Shown: positions 6,863-15,004, counted from the stretch's first letter. The stretch: DNA of 38,028 bases from JBBRWV01 sp038248985 (GCA_038248985.1 JBBRWV010000020.1:1-38028); one strand, 5' to 3'. The notes: generated by a model not told the origin, from the letters alone. Made by a program: numbers and translations.

Positions 6863-8515
6863 ATGGGCATTCAAGACCAAGCGGGTGATGGGGAGGGGTG
6901 TGGGAACGGCGGGGCGGAACCTGCGAGTAGGATGGTGTTGGAGTATGCGTCGGGGGATTTGCCATTGCGTATTCGGGGGGCGGCGTTGCGGCGGTCGTTG
7001 CATTATTGCACGTTGGCGTGGGTTTTCGGGGCGTTTTGGTTTTCGGCGACGAACGGGGCGACGATCAATCGATTTGCGGAGTATTTGGCGCCGCCGCACT
7101 TGAAGGATTTGGTGTTGGGGATTGTTTTCGGGGCGGCGTATTTTGGCGTGATCCTGCAGATTCCGGGCGCATTTGTCATTGAGCATTTACGTCGGCGCAA
7201 GGCTTTTTTTATACTTTGGCAGACGGTTCAGCGGGTGTTGTATCTGTTCATCGGGTTGTTGCCATGGGTGTTTCCGAGTCATTCGGCGACGGCGGCGTGG
7301 TTGCTGGTGATCGTGCTGGTAGTGGCATGGAGCGCCGGGCAGTTTGGGGGCCAGGCGTGGGTGAATTGGATGGCGGATTTGGTGCCGCCGCGGGTGCGGG
7401 GGAAGTATTTTGGGAGGCGGTCACGATTGGGGATAGCGGTGATGGCGGTAACGGGGATTGTGATGGGTCTGGTTTTGGATATGTACAGCGGCGCGCCGCT
7501 GGAGCAGTTGGTGAAGGTTATTTCGATCATTTTCATGATCGCCGGGGTATCGGGGATTATCGACATCCAGATGTTCCGCAAGGTGGACGAGCCGCGGATG
7601 AGCAGCATTTCGAAGGAGCCGATTTTCAAGCGTCTGATCCAGCCCTTTCGTGATCGGGAGTTTCGGCGGTATGTGGGATACCTATCGATCTGGAATTTTT
7701 CAGTGGGGTGGTGCGGGGCGTTCTGGTGGGCGTATTTGCTGGGATTTTTTGATGTGTTGCGGGCGGAGAAATCGACGGTGTGGTGGTTGAACCACTATTA
7801 CCTAGCGGCCTATATCATGATGCAGCTGGGGTACAACGTGGGGCAGTTCACGGGGTACCCGGTGTGGGGTCGGATGATCGATCGGTTTGGGCGCAAGCCG
7901 ATCATATTCATCAGCAGTTTCACGCATACATTCAGTTGGATGTTCTGGTTATTTTTGAGTCCGGGGTTGTTGCCGTGGTGTATTTTAGCGCAGTTTATCG
8001 GTGGATTTTTCAGTTCGGGGCAGGAGATCGCGAATTTTAACATGATGTTGGGATTCAATCGCAAGGGCGGGGCGGGTTACCAGGCGATTGCGTCGGTGTT
8101 GGTCAACTTAACGGCGGCGATTGCGGCATTTTTGGCGGGATGTTTGCTGTTATATTTGGTGCGGATCGAGGCGTCTTTTGGCTATGCGGCGAGTGTGGGG
8201 GCGGTGCATTTTACGCGTTACCAGGTGATCATCATCATCGGGATATCGCTGAAGATATTGGCGGACATTGTGTTGTTGACGCGGGTGCATGATGTGGAGG
8301 CGAAATCGCGGACACATGCGGTGAAGTTTTTGGTGGAGAACATTTACGGGAACCTGGAGACGCAGATTTTTACGCGGATACGGTCATTGCCGCGGGCGAC
8401 GATGGGGGGGATGCGGATGGTGGGGAATGTGACGAGCGATGCGTTGAAGCTGGTCAACGAGGTGACGGATGACACGCTGGATACGGTGCGGCGGATTTTT
8501 CGATCGGATGATTAA
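6863..8515 (+). CDS. MFS transporter
   Basis: A 550-residue polytopic inner-membrane protein with about 12 hydrophobic segments. The loop after helix 4-5 reads ADLVPPRVRGKYFGRRSRLG, matching the MFS cytoplasmic loop pattern G-x3-D-R-x-G-R-R in relaxed form; a second copy, WGRMIDRFGRKPI, occurs in the C-terminal half. The substrate is unknown. A 60-70 residue polar tail after the last helix is longer than usual. The first 24 residues are polar and an ATG at 6932 (MVLEYASGD) is a possible alternative start. The gene stands alone, downstream of the methyltransferase. Confidence 0.82.
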   Translation: MGIQDQAGDGEGCGNGGAEPASRMVLEYASGDLPLRIRGAALRRSLHYCTLAWVFGAFWFSATNGATINRFAEYLAPPHLKDLVLGIVFGAAYFGVILQIPGAFVIEHLRRRKAFFILWQTVQRVLYLFIGLLPWVFPSHSATAAWLLVIVLVVAWSAGQFGGQAWVNWMADLVPPRVRGKYFGRRSRLGIAVMAVTGIVMGLVLDMYSGAPLEQLVKVISIIFMIAGVSGIIDIQMFRKVDEPRMSSISKEPIFKRLIQPFRDREFRRYVGYLSIWNFSVGWCGAFWWAYLLGFFDVLRAEKSTVWWLNHYYLAAYIMMQLGYNVGQFTGYPVWGRMIDRFGRKPIIFISSFTHTFSWMFWLFLSPGLLPWCILAQFIGGFFSSGQEIANFNMMLGFNRKGGAGYQAIASVLVNLTAAIAAFLAGCLLLYLVRIEASFGYAASVGAVHFTRYQVIIIIGISLKILADIVLLTRVHDVEAKSRTHAVKFLVENIYGNLETQIFTRIRSLPRATMGGMRMVGNVTSDALKLVNEVTDDTLDTVRRIFRSDD

Positions 8516-8569
8516 GCGGCGGGGGGAGGGGTGTTCAGGTTGGGGGGTAAACGGGCCGATGGGAGGAGT

Positions 8570-8785
8570 ATGGACTTTTCTTTTTCAGCGATTTTTTCGG
8601 GACTGGTCATCAGTTCGATTGGTGGGGGGCTGTTTATTTATGGGAAGCGGGCGGAGAAGTATTTGCATTTACTGGTGGGGCTGTCGATGTGTGTTTATCC
8701 GATTCTGATTTCGAACTTGCTGATTTTGTGGCCGCTGACGGTGGCGTTGATTGCGCTGCTGTACATTTTTCGGGCGAGCATTTAG
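8570..8785 (+). CDS. small two-helix membrane protein
   Basis: 71 residues from an ATG at 8570 with GGGAGGAG immediately upstream, which decides the start over the in-frame GTG at 8531. Two hydrophobic segments (about residues 4-24 and 33-67, the latter perhaps two helices) are joined by a short basic loop GKRAEKYL. It resembles short conserved proteins of unknown function with an amphipathic tail (YIFRASI). It lies 54 bases after the MFS gene on the same strand, so may be co-transcribed. Confidence 0.65.
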   Translation: MDFSFSAIFSGLVISSIGGGLFIYGKRAEKYLHLLVGLSMCVYPILISNLLILWPLTVALIALLYIFRASI

Positions 8786-8800
8786 TAAACGAGGGGGGAG

Positions 8801-10969
8801 TCAGTTTGCGGGGGCGGTAGCGGGGGGTGGAGATTTGATGGAGATTTTTCCCCAGGTGGCGGGGCCGGTGTCATCGCGGGCCCAGGAGCGGACGAGGGTT
8901 TCGCGTCCGCCATCGTTGTCATGGACGGAGATATTCAAGAGGCAGGATTCGGCGGGGCCGGAGAGGAGGAGTTTGCGGGGGAGGGCGAGGGTGATTTCGT
9001 AGGTGCCTTTGCGGCGGACGATTTCGGCGATTTCCACGGGGTGTTTTTGGGGATCCAATGGCGCGAGCTTGGATTGTTTGGTGCCGACGTCAGTGTTGGT
9101 CCAGAGGCGTTGGGTGGGGGGGGCGAAAGGGAGGACGGTGATGCGTTGGACGGATGCGGACGGGGAATCGGGGGCGCTGGCCCAGGCGATGGAGAGGGCA
9201 TCGGATTGGAGGTTGGTCGGGTCTTGATCGCCGGCGAGCCAAGATTCTTTGTCGTCGGTCATGGATACGCGCAGGAAGACGTGGGTGGCGTCGGCGGTGA
9301 GGGACCAATCGGGACCATTTTGGAGGTGTTCGCGCATGCTGGGAGACCAGGCATAGGTGCTGCCGCGATAGGCGTTGGTCCAGCCGGTGGTGCCTTGGAG
9401 GTCGACGCGGGGCTGAGGCGGAAGGTCGGCGCGGGGTATGAGGGGGATGCGGCGTTTGAGGATGACGGTGTGGGTGCGGCCGCCGTTGGCGCGGGCATCA
9501 TTCCAGCGGACGACAAATTCGAGTTGGGGCGGGGGCACCTCACCGGTTTGCTGTGGGCAGTAGAGGCTGGCGGACCAACGTTCCTGGACGCCGGGTTTGA
9601 GGTGGCGGGCGGTATAGGGGGTGAAGAGTTGCCAGGCGCTGTCGAAGTTTTCGGTGTAGGGGTTGGCGTTTTCGCGTTGGGTGGGGGTGGAGAGGTTGCG
9701 GGTGCTGGCGAGGCGCACTTCGACGGTGATGGGAACTTCGAGGGGGTTGGCGAGGTGGAGTTTGAGGGGGCCGTTTTCTGCGGGTTTGCCGGAGTCTTGG
9801 CCGACGGGTTGATCGACTGTGCCGAGGAGGCCGAGGGAGGAGTCGTCGAGGGCGATGAGTTTATCGAGGGTCTGGCGTTCGTCGGCGAGGAAGGTGTCGG
9901 CGGGTAGGATGCCGCCGCCGAGTTGAACGAGGGCGATGGTGGGGGTGGCGGAGGCGGCATCAAAGTGCAAGAGGGTGTAGTGGCGGAGCAAGACGGCGGC
10001 ATCTTGCGGGAGTTGGGCAGAGGTGGCACCGAGGCGCCAGTAGCCGATGCCGTCGCGGGAGGGGTCCTGGGTATAGGCGCGGGTTTGGCCGGCGAAAACG
10101 CCGACGACTTTGGGGCCGATGGTGCCGCCGCCGGTGGGGGTGCCGGGGCGTTCGACGCGGACGATGGGCTTGCGATTGAAATCGAGGAGCATGGAATGGA
10201 CGCGGGCCCAGTCGGCGGCGTCGGGAATTTCTTCATTCCAGAGGGGGCGGTGCAGGAGGACGACGACGCGCAGGGCGCGGCGGAGGTCGAAGGTGCGGGC
10301 GAGGTCGGCTTTGAGCCAGGCGCGTTGGGTATCGCCGATGCCGGGGCGGCCGCGGTTGTCGAGGCTGTCGAGGACGATGACGTGGACATCGCCGGCGTCG
10401 AGGCTGTAGTAGCGTGGGCCGAGGTAGCGTTCATAGAGGGGGGCCATGCGGGGGTCGTAGAGTTCGAAGGTGCCGGCGCAGGGATACCAGGGCATGGTGA
10501 GGGTATCGAGGGTTTTGCGGGTGGTGAGGGTTTGTTGGATGTAGGATTCTTCGGCGCGGGGCATACGATCGAGCAGGTTGCCGACGGTGAGGACGGCGTC
10601 GGGGCGGAGGAGGTTGAGTTCACGGATGGCTTGCTGGAGGTACTTGGCGCTGGCGGCGTTGGTGGGGGCGAGATCGCCGAGGATGGCGAGGGTGACGCTG
10701 CCGTGGGTTACGGGGTTGTTGAGGGGGAGTCCGTTGGTGCCGGCATTGACGAGGGAGCCGCGTTGGGAGGGGTCGAGGGGTTGCTGGACGGGTTGGGGCA
10801 GGGTGGCGGGGCCGGAGGTGGTGGAGGTGGGAAGAGAGGAATTGGCGGGGGCAGGGAGCTGGGCGCTGGCGAATTGCCAGGTACACCAGGCACCGAGGAG
10901 GAGCGCAGCGGCCGCAGCGATGAGGCGTTGGGTCAGGGGGTACACTTGAAAGGGGTAGATTGAGGGCAT
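8801..10969 (-). CDS. exported protein with degenerate metallophosphoesterase fold and C-terminal CBM9/DOMON-like domain
   Basis: 722 residues from ATG 10969, chosen because AGGAG lies 6 bases upstream and a signal peptide begins there (LIAAAAALLLGAWCTWQFASA). After a Pro/Ser/Thr linker, residues about 88-400 follow the calcineurin-like phosphoesterase layout, but most metal ligands are replaced: the D-x-H site reads GDLA, GD-x2-D reads GNLLD, GNHE reads AGTFE and GHxH reads GQTR. Only the LLHRPL histidine and one or two Asp remain. So catalysis is doubtful. The C-terminal third (about 570-715) resembles family 9-like carbohydrate-binding/DOMON domains (DWSLTADATHVFLRVSMTD). It probably acts in the periplasm or at the surface; function unknown. 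Confidence 0.75.
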   Translation of the reverse strand: MPSIYPFQVYPLTQRLIAAAAALLLGAWCTWQFASAQLPAPANSSLPTSTTSGPATLPQPVQQPLDPSQRGSLVNAGTNGLPLNNPVTHGSVTLAILGDLAPTNAASAKYLQQAIRELNLLRPDAVLTVGNLLDRMPRAEESYIQQTLTTRKTLDTLTMPWYPCAGTFELYDPRMAPLYERYLGPRYYSLDAGDVHVIVLDSLDNRGRPGIGDTQRAWLKADLARTFDLRRALRVVVLLHRPLWNEEIPDAADWARVHSMLLDFNRKPIVRVERPGTPTGGGTIGPKVVGVFAGQTRAYTQDPSRDGIGYWRLGATSAQLPQDAAVLLRHYTLLHFDAASATPTIALVQLGGGILPADTFLADERQTLDKLIALDDSSLGLLGTVDQPVGQDSGKPAENGPLKLHLANPLEVPITVEVRLASTRNLSTPTQRENANPYTENFDSAWQLFTPYTARHLKPGVQERWSASLYCPQQTGEVPPPQLEFVVRWNDARANGGRTHTVILKRRIPLIPRADLPPQPRVDLQGTTGWTNAYRGSTYAWSPSMREHLQNGPDWSLTADATHVFLRVSMTDDKESWLAGDQDPTNLQSDALSIAWASAPDSPSASVQRITVLPFAPPTQRLWTNTDVGTKQSKLAPLDPQKHPVEIAEIVRRKGTYEITLALPRKLLLSGPAESCLLNISVHDNDGGRETLVRSWARDDTGPATWGKISIKSPPPATAPAN

Positions 10970-11095
10970 TGGGTGCTCCTGAAGGCGAAGGGGGATTGTA
11001 GCCCAGGCGAGGGAAATAAGAAGGAAAGGGGCGGGTGGGAACGATTGAGGAGGGGGCCAAGGAGAACGCGAGGACAAGCGAACTTGGAAAGGCTC

Positions 11096-11124
11096 TTGAC
11101 ACAAAGGACGCAATTTCGTAAACT
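11096..11124 (+). promoter_or_regulatory. sigma70-type promoter of the ribosomal-protein cluster
   Basis: TTGACA (11096-11101), a 17-base spacer and TAAACT (11119-11124). The -35 is a consensus match and the -10 matches at four of six positions. Transcription would start near 11131, about 330 bases before rplC. The strength fits a highly expressed operon. Confidence 0.75.
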
Positions 11125-11130
11125 TCCGGA

Positions 11131-11459
11131 CTCGCTACTTCCAGCCGTGTGCTTAACGCATGCGTTTCGGCGGGTAGTGGAGGACGTCGCAAGACGTCAG
11201 GCATCAAACAACTACGCTTTCCACGGAAGCGCCCAACCTGAGTGATCCCGATGGGGTCCCCAACGGCGAGGCTTCTCTTTAGCTCACCAAGCTGAGATGA
11301 AGCTCCGAAAAGAAAATCGCCTGCTAAGGATCCCCATTCGCAAGTCGGCTATGGAGTGACGAAAGTCCTCAACGACCGAACGGGATATCGCGGTGAACCT
11401 GACACCCCTTCGCCGGGGCTAACGGGTTCAGATGAGGTGATCGTGGAGTAAGGATTGCC
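11131..11459 (+). ncRNA. long structured 5' leader of the rplC operon
   Basis: No convincing protein is encoded here. Several hairpins can be drawn by eye: AACGCATGCGTT (11155-11166), GACGTC-GCAA-GACGTC with a GNRA loop (11183-11198), GATCCC/GGGGTC (11244-11258), GCTTC/GAAGC (11271-11303), and GAACC/GGTTC enclosing CCCC/GGGG (11395-11429). The last ends 20 bases before the AAGGA ribosome binding site at 11450-11454. Ribosomal-protein operons often carry such leaders for feedback by a ribosomal protein (L4 in the E. coli S10 operon); that role here is an inference. Confidence 0.5.
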
Positions 11460-12155
11460 ATGAGCGAAAATGGTCAAGGTTTTATTGCCGCGCTAATTGG
11501 CCGAAAAGTCGGCATGACACGCGTCTACGATGACAAGGGCGGAGTAATACCCGTCACGGTCATTCAGGCGGGTCCGTGCGTGGTAACACAGGTCAAATCT
11601 GATGAAGGCAAGGATGGCTACAACGCCATACAGCTGGGCTTTGAGGAAATCAAAGAACGGCGCAGCACCAAGCCTCTCGTCGGTCACTGCAAGAAGACGG
11701 GTCAGACGACGGCCAAGCGGGTTTTCCGTGAAGTGCGTCTTACCGCCAAGCCGGAACATGCAGCGGGCAGCACGTTGGACGTGTCGATTTTCGATGCGAT
11801 CAAGTTTGTGGATGTCACAGGCATCAGCAAGGGCAAGGGTTTTCAGGGCGTCATGAAGCGCTGGAACTTCGGCGGGCAGCCGGGATCGCACGGTACGGAA
11901 CGTAAGCACCGTTCACCGGGCGGCATCGGCGGCGGCCAGGGCACTCGCGGTACGGGTCGCGGCATCCGCTTGGGCAAGAAGATGGCCGGCCACCTGGGCG
12001 ACGAGCAGAACACGACGCGCAACCTCGTCCTCGTTAGCGTTGACAAAGAGAAGCATCTTTTGCTGGTCAAGGGCACCGTACCGGGTGCCAATGGCGGCAT
12101 TTTGTTTATCCGTCAGGCCAAGACCAAGACCGCAACCGCCGCTGTGTCCCAGTAA
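11460..12155 (+). CDS. rplC: 50S ribosomal protein L3
   Basis: 231 residues. It starts LIGRKVGMTRVYDDKG and carries the long central loop GSHGTERKHRSPGGIGGG that reaches the peptidyl-transferase centre. L3 is an early assembly protein binding 23S rRNA near its 3' end. AAGGA lies 5 bases before the ATG. It is the first gene of the cluster; rpsJ (S10), which usually precedes it, is absent. The C-terminal tail (AKTKTATAAVSQ) is a small extension. Confidence 0.98.
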   Translation: MSENGQGFIAALIGRKVGMTRVYDDKGGVIPVTVIQAGPCVVTQVKSDEGKDGYNAIQLGFEEIKERRSTKPLVGHCKKTGQTTAKRVFREVRLTAKPEHAAGSTLDVSIFDAIKFVDVTGISKGKGFQGVMKRWNFGGQPGSHGTERKHRSPGGIGGGQGTRGTGRGIRLGKKMAGHLGDEQNTTRNLVLVSVDKEKHLLLVKGTVPGANGGILFIRQAKTKTATAAVSQ

Positions 12156-12168
12156 TTAACCGTTTAGC

Positions 12169-12187
12169 CGCGACGCTGATCGTCGCG
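12169..12187 (+). other. hairpin between rplC and rplD
   Basis: CGCGACG, loop CTGAT, CGTCGCG: a perfect 7-bp stem in the 49-base spacer. No U-tract follows, so it is not a terminator; it may stabilise or tune translation of the downstream cistron. Confidence 0.45.
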
Positions 12188-12204
12188 ATTGAAAGGCATA
12201 AGCC

Positions 12205-12861
12205 ATGATTGAAGTTCCGATCCTCAATATCGAAGGCCACGAAGTCGGCAAGTTTGCCGTCGACGTTGCCCTTCTTGGTAACGTTGTGCGTCCGGCTTTG
12301 TTGAAGCAGGCACTCGTTCGCTACCACGCCAATAGCCGTCAGGGCACGGTGGCCACGAAGGGCCGCAGCGAAGTCGAAGGTTCCACGAAGAAGCTGTATG
12401 CACAGAAGCACACGGGCAACGCCCGTCGCGGCAACATTCGGACGAACGTGATGAAGGGCGGCGGCATGGCTTTCGCCAAGAAGCCGCGTGATTTCCGCCA
12501 GGAGATGCCGCTGAAACAACGCCGTTTGGCCCGTGCGTCAGCGTTTTTGGCGAAGATTCAATCGGGGAACCTCAAGTTGCTCGACACGCTGGCGGTGGAA
12601 AAGCCCCATACGAAGCAAGTTGCCCAGGTTCTGCGGAATCTCGATGCCGATCGTTCGGTGATGATTGCGACGAACGGGATTGACCGTAATTTGTGGCTGT
12701 CGGCACGGAACATCCGCAAGGTGGAAATCAAGCCTGCGGCGGAGCTTTCGGCGTATGACATCATGGCGAAGCGCACGTTGATCATCACGAAGCCGGCATT
12801 TGAAGCGTATCTCAAGACATGCACTCCCAGCAAAATCAAAAAAGAAAAAGCCGAATCCTGA
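12205..12861 (+). CDS. rplD: 50S ribosomal protein L4
   Basis: 218 residues. The conserved loop GSTKKLYAQKHTGNARRGN corresponds to the extended arm that lines the exit tunnel. L4 binds 23S rRNA domain I and in some bacteria also represses its own operon, which is relevant to the structured leader. GAAAGG is present upstream. An 11-bp inverted repeat overlaps the end of the gene. Confidence 0.97.
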   Translation: MIEVPILNIEGHEVGKFAVDVALLGNVVRPALLKQALVRYHANSRQGTVATKGRSEVEGSTKKLYAQKHTGNARRGNIRTNVMKGGGMAFAKKPRDFRQEMPLKQRRLARASAFLAKIQSGNLKLLDTLAVEKPHTKQVAQVLRNLDADRSVMIATNGIDRNLWLSARNIRKVEIKPAAELSAYDIMAKRTLIITKPAFEAYLKTCTPSKIKKEKAES

Positions 12862-12898
12862 TCGCCCGGTGAAAACCAGCCATCAGGATTCGTTATTT
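12852..12898 (+). terminator. strong hairpin at the end of rplD, attenuator-like
   Basis: CGAATCCTGAT (12852-12862) and ATCAGGATTCG (12882-12892) form a perfect 11-bp stem with a 19-base loop, then TTATTT. The left arm covers the rplD stop codon. It resembles a weak intrinsic terminator inside the operon and could cut transcription partially or act as an RNA-processing or stability element. Confidence 0.45.
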
Positions 12899-12935
12899 AA
12901 GGTCCGAATCGAACCAAAAACTGCAGGATAAAACC

Positions 12936-13220
12936 ATGATCCTCCACGAAACAGAAATCATCAAAGTGCCGCTGATCTCAGAAAAGACGACGTTTCTGGC
13001 GAACAGCAAGAACGCCTACACGTTTGAAGTGGATGTATCGGCGGAGAAGCCGGAGATCAAGGCGGCGATTGAGAAGTTGTATAACGTCAAGGTGACGAAG
13101 GTTCGCACGATCAATGTACCGGGCAAATCGCGTCGGACGAAGAAGGGCTTCAAGACCACCGGCGAGTGGAAGAAGGCCATTGTCGAGTTGCACCCGGATC
13201 ACAAGATTGACTTGTTCTAA
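12936..13220 (+). CDS. rplW: 50S ribosomal protein L23
   Basis: 94 residues. PLISEKTTFLANSKNAYTFEV is the usual opening (I/L-I-S-E-K-T) and VRTINVPGKSRRTKKGF the rRNA-binding loop. L23 sits at the tunnel exit and docks trigger factor and SRP. A GGATA sequence 6-8 bases upstream of the ATG may serve as ribosome binding site. Confidence 0.97.
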   Translation: MILHETEIIKVPLISEKTTFLANSKNAYTFEVDVSAEKPEIKAAIEKLYNVKVTKVRTINVPGKSRRTKKGFKTTGEWKKAIVELHPDHKIDLF

Positions 13221-13236
13221 GGTAGACCGAAACACG

Positions 13237-13259
13237 TACCCATTCACCGTACTCAGGAC
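13237..13259 (+). repeat. ACTCAGGAC-type spacer repeat
   Basis: ACCCATTCACCGTACTCAGG followed by AC precedes rplB. A very similar run (CACTCACTACCCCGTACTCAG, 18591-18611) precedes rpsN and a CACTCAGTCCTAAGG form precedes rplX. In each case it ends close to the start codon. Confidence 0.45.
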
Positions 13260-13267
13260 GGAACGTC

Positions 13268-14134
13268 ATGCCGATTAAAGTATACAAACCGACCACTGCC
13301 GCTCGTCGCAACAGCAGCGTCAACGCGTATGTTGAAGTGACGACGAACAAGCCCGAGAAGTCGCTGATTGAGCGTCGCAAGAAGACGGGCGGGCGCAATC
13401 ACACCGGCTGGATCACCTGCCGGCACATTGGCGGGGGCAACAAGCAGTTTTATCGCCGGATCGATTTCAAGCGGACGAAGGATGGCGTCAAGGCCGTAGT
13501 TCAGTCGGTGGAATATGATCCTAATCGCAGCACGTACATCGCGTTGGTGCAGTACGCCAACGGCGAAAAGCGCTATATTCTTTGCCCGAACGGTGTCAAA
13601 GTTGGCGACGCGATTTTGTCGGGTGCCAATTCGGATATTGAAAAGACCATAGGCAACGCCATGCCGCTGGAAATTCTTCCGGTGGGCATGGATATCCACA
13701 ACATTGAGATTGTGCCGGGGCAAGGCGGCAAGATTTGCCGATCCGCTGGTGGGGTCGCGCGGTTGATTGGTAAAGATGCCGGTCATGCGACGATTCAACT
13801 TCCGTCGGGTGAAGTTCGTCAGATCAACTGGAAATGCCGCGCTACGATTGGCGGACTTTCAAATGGCGATTGGATCAACATTCGCTGGGGCAAGGCCGGC
13901 CGGACCCGCCATCGCGGGATTCGTCCGAGCGTCCGTGGCGTGGCGCAGAATCCGGTGAGTCACCCGCTGGGTGGTGGCGAAGGCCGCTCCGGTGGTGGTC
14001 GTCACCCGGTGAGCAAATGGGGTGTGCTCGCCAAGGGCGGCAAGACCCGCAACCCGCGTAAGAATTCCGGCAAGATGATCATTCGTCGCCGCATGACTGT
14101 GCGTTATGGCGAATCGGTCATCAAGCGTAAGTAA
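13268..14134 (+). CDS. rplB: 50S ribosomal protein L2
   Basis: 288 residues, slightly longer than the usual 270-280. The C-terminal GRSGGGRHPVSKWG carries the conserved His near the peptidyl-transferase centre, and GGRNHTGWITCRHIGGGNK is the typical N-terminal block. L2 is a primary 23S rRNA-binding protein needed for subunit joining. The ATG follows the spacer repeat ACTCAGGACGGAACGTC, whose AGGA serves as ribosome binding site. Confidence 0.98.
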   Translation: MPIKVYKPTTAARRNSSVNAYVEVTTNKPEKSLIERRKKTGGRNHTGWITCRHIGGGNKQFYRRIDFKRTKDGVKAVVQSVEYDPNRSTYIALVQYANGEKRYILCPNGVKVGDAILSGANSDIEKTIGNAMPLEILPVGMDIHNIEIVPGQGGKICRSAGGVARLIGKDAGHATIQLPSGEVRQINWKCRATIGGLSNGDWINIRWGKAGRTRHRGIRPSVRGVAQNPVSHPLGGGEGRSGGGRHPVSKWGVLAKGGKTRNPRKNSGKMIIRRRMTVRYGESVIKRK

Positions 14135-14160
14135 GAGATTGAATAAAGAGCCTGTACCCA

Positions 14161-14188
14161 GAACTGGAAACCCGAAACTGGAAACTCG
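14161..14188 (+). repeat. GAAACTG-type tandem repeat before rpsS
   Basis: Degenerate 7-9-base units (AACTGGAAAC, CCGAAACTGG, AAACTCG) fill the 57-base rplB-rpsS spacer up to the ATG. The same family recurs before rpsE (20516-20546). Confidence 0.65.
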
Positions 14189-14191
14189 CAT

Positions 14192-14473
14192 ATGAGCCGC
14201 AGCACAAAAAAAGGTCCGTTCGTCGCCGAGTACATCTTGCGTAAGGTGAACGAACTGAACGCCAAGCGTTCCAAGGCCAACATCAAGACTTGGTCGCGTG
14301 CCACCACGATCATCCCGGATTTTGTCGGTCACACGTTTGAAGTACACAATGGCAAGGAATTTAAGCGTGTCTTCGTGACTGAAGACATGGTAGGGCACAA
14401 GCTGGGCGAGTTTTCATTTACTCGTTCATTCAAGGGCCACACCATGGTCAAGAAGGAAGAAGCCGTTAAGTAA
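14192..14473 (+). CDS. rpsS: 30S ribosomal protein S19
   Basis: 93 residues. MSRSTKKGPFVAEY and the C-terminal HKLGEFSFTRSFKGH are characteristic. S19 binds the 16S rRNA head with S13. The upstream 30 bases are tandem repeat (GGAAACTCGCAT), so its GGAAAC may serve as a weak ribosome binding site. Confidence 0.97.
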   Translation: MSRSTKKGPFVAEYILRKVNELNAKRSKANIKTWSRATTIIPDFVGHTFEVHNGKEFKRVFVTEDMVGHKLGEFSFTRSFKGHTMVKKEEAVK

Positions 14474-14483
14474 CGTCATCTAT

Positions 14484-14533
14484 GTAATTGGTAATTGGTA
14501 ATTCGTAATTACCCGTTACAAATTACCAATTAC
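14484..14533 (+). repeat. TAATTGG heptamer repeat forming a 13-bp hairpin
   Basis: Units GTAATTG, GTAATTG, GTAATTC, GTAATTA in direct order are followed by their complement. GTAATTGGTAATT (14491-14503) pairs perfectly with AATTACCAATTAC (14521-14533), and GTAA/TTAC can pair inside the loop. It fills the rpsS-rplV spacer and ends 21 bases before the rplV ATG. No U-tract follows. Confidence 0.75.
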
Positions 14534-14554
14534 AAGTTCACAGGAACAATAGTC

Positions 14555-14992
14555 ATGGCAGCATATGTAGCAAAATGGCGGTTTGCCCGGATCACCGCAC
14601 GGAAGGCGCGTCTTCTGGTGGATCTCATCCGGAACAAGCCGGTCAACGAGGCGCTGGACCTTTTGAAGTTCAACAAGAAGCGCGGCGCGATTTATATCGC
14701 GAAGGTTCTGCGGAGCGCGATTGCGAACGCGGACGTCAAGGAAGCGGATGTGGAGGCGTTGTACGTCGCCCGCAGCTTTGCGGATGATGGTCCGACGCTG
14801 AAGCGATTCCAGCCGAAGGATCGCGGCAAGTCGCACGCGATTTTGAAGCGTATGTGCCACATCACGATTGAAGTGGAAGAGGGCACACCGAAGATGACCA
14901 AAACCAAGCGTGCTCAACTTGAACTGCGTCGCTCGCGTCTTCAGAAGAAGAATGCCAAGAAGGAAACCGCGGCCGTCGCGGAAACCAAGTAA
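14555..14992 (+). CDS. rplV: 50S ribosomal protein L22
   Basis: 145 residues from ATG 14555, chosen because AGGAA lies 8 bases upstream; an open frame extends to 14495 but that part is repeat DNA. The core (ARKARLLVDLIRNKPV, the long hairpin, HITIEVEE) is typical; a basic Lys/Arg-rich C-terminal tail of about 30 residues makes it longer than the usual 110. L22 lines the exit tunnel. Confidence 0.96.
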   Translation: MAAYVAKWRFARITARKARLLVDLIRNKPVNEALDLLKFNKKRGAIYIAKVLRSAIANADVKEADVEALYVARSFADDGPTLKRFQPKDRGKSHAILKRMCHITIEVEEGTPKMTKTKRAQLELRRSRLQKKNAKKETAAVAETK

Positions 14993-15004
14993 CGAGGTAA
15001 CCTC

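Noticed and set aside
8921..10963. Two long + strand open frames (8921-9907, 9923-10963)
   Set aside because: Compositional shadows of the minus-strand exported protein, which has a signal peptide, ribosome binding site and recognisable domains.
11297..11359. 20-codon open frame (MKLRKENRLLRIP...) in the rplC leader
   Set aside because: No good ribosome binding site and it overlaps predicted stems; kept only as a remote leader-peptide possibility.
14484..14533. Possible CRISPR fragment
   Set aside because: Units are 7 bases, contiguous and without spacers, unlike CRISPR repeats.
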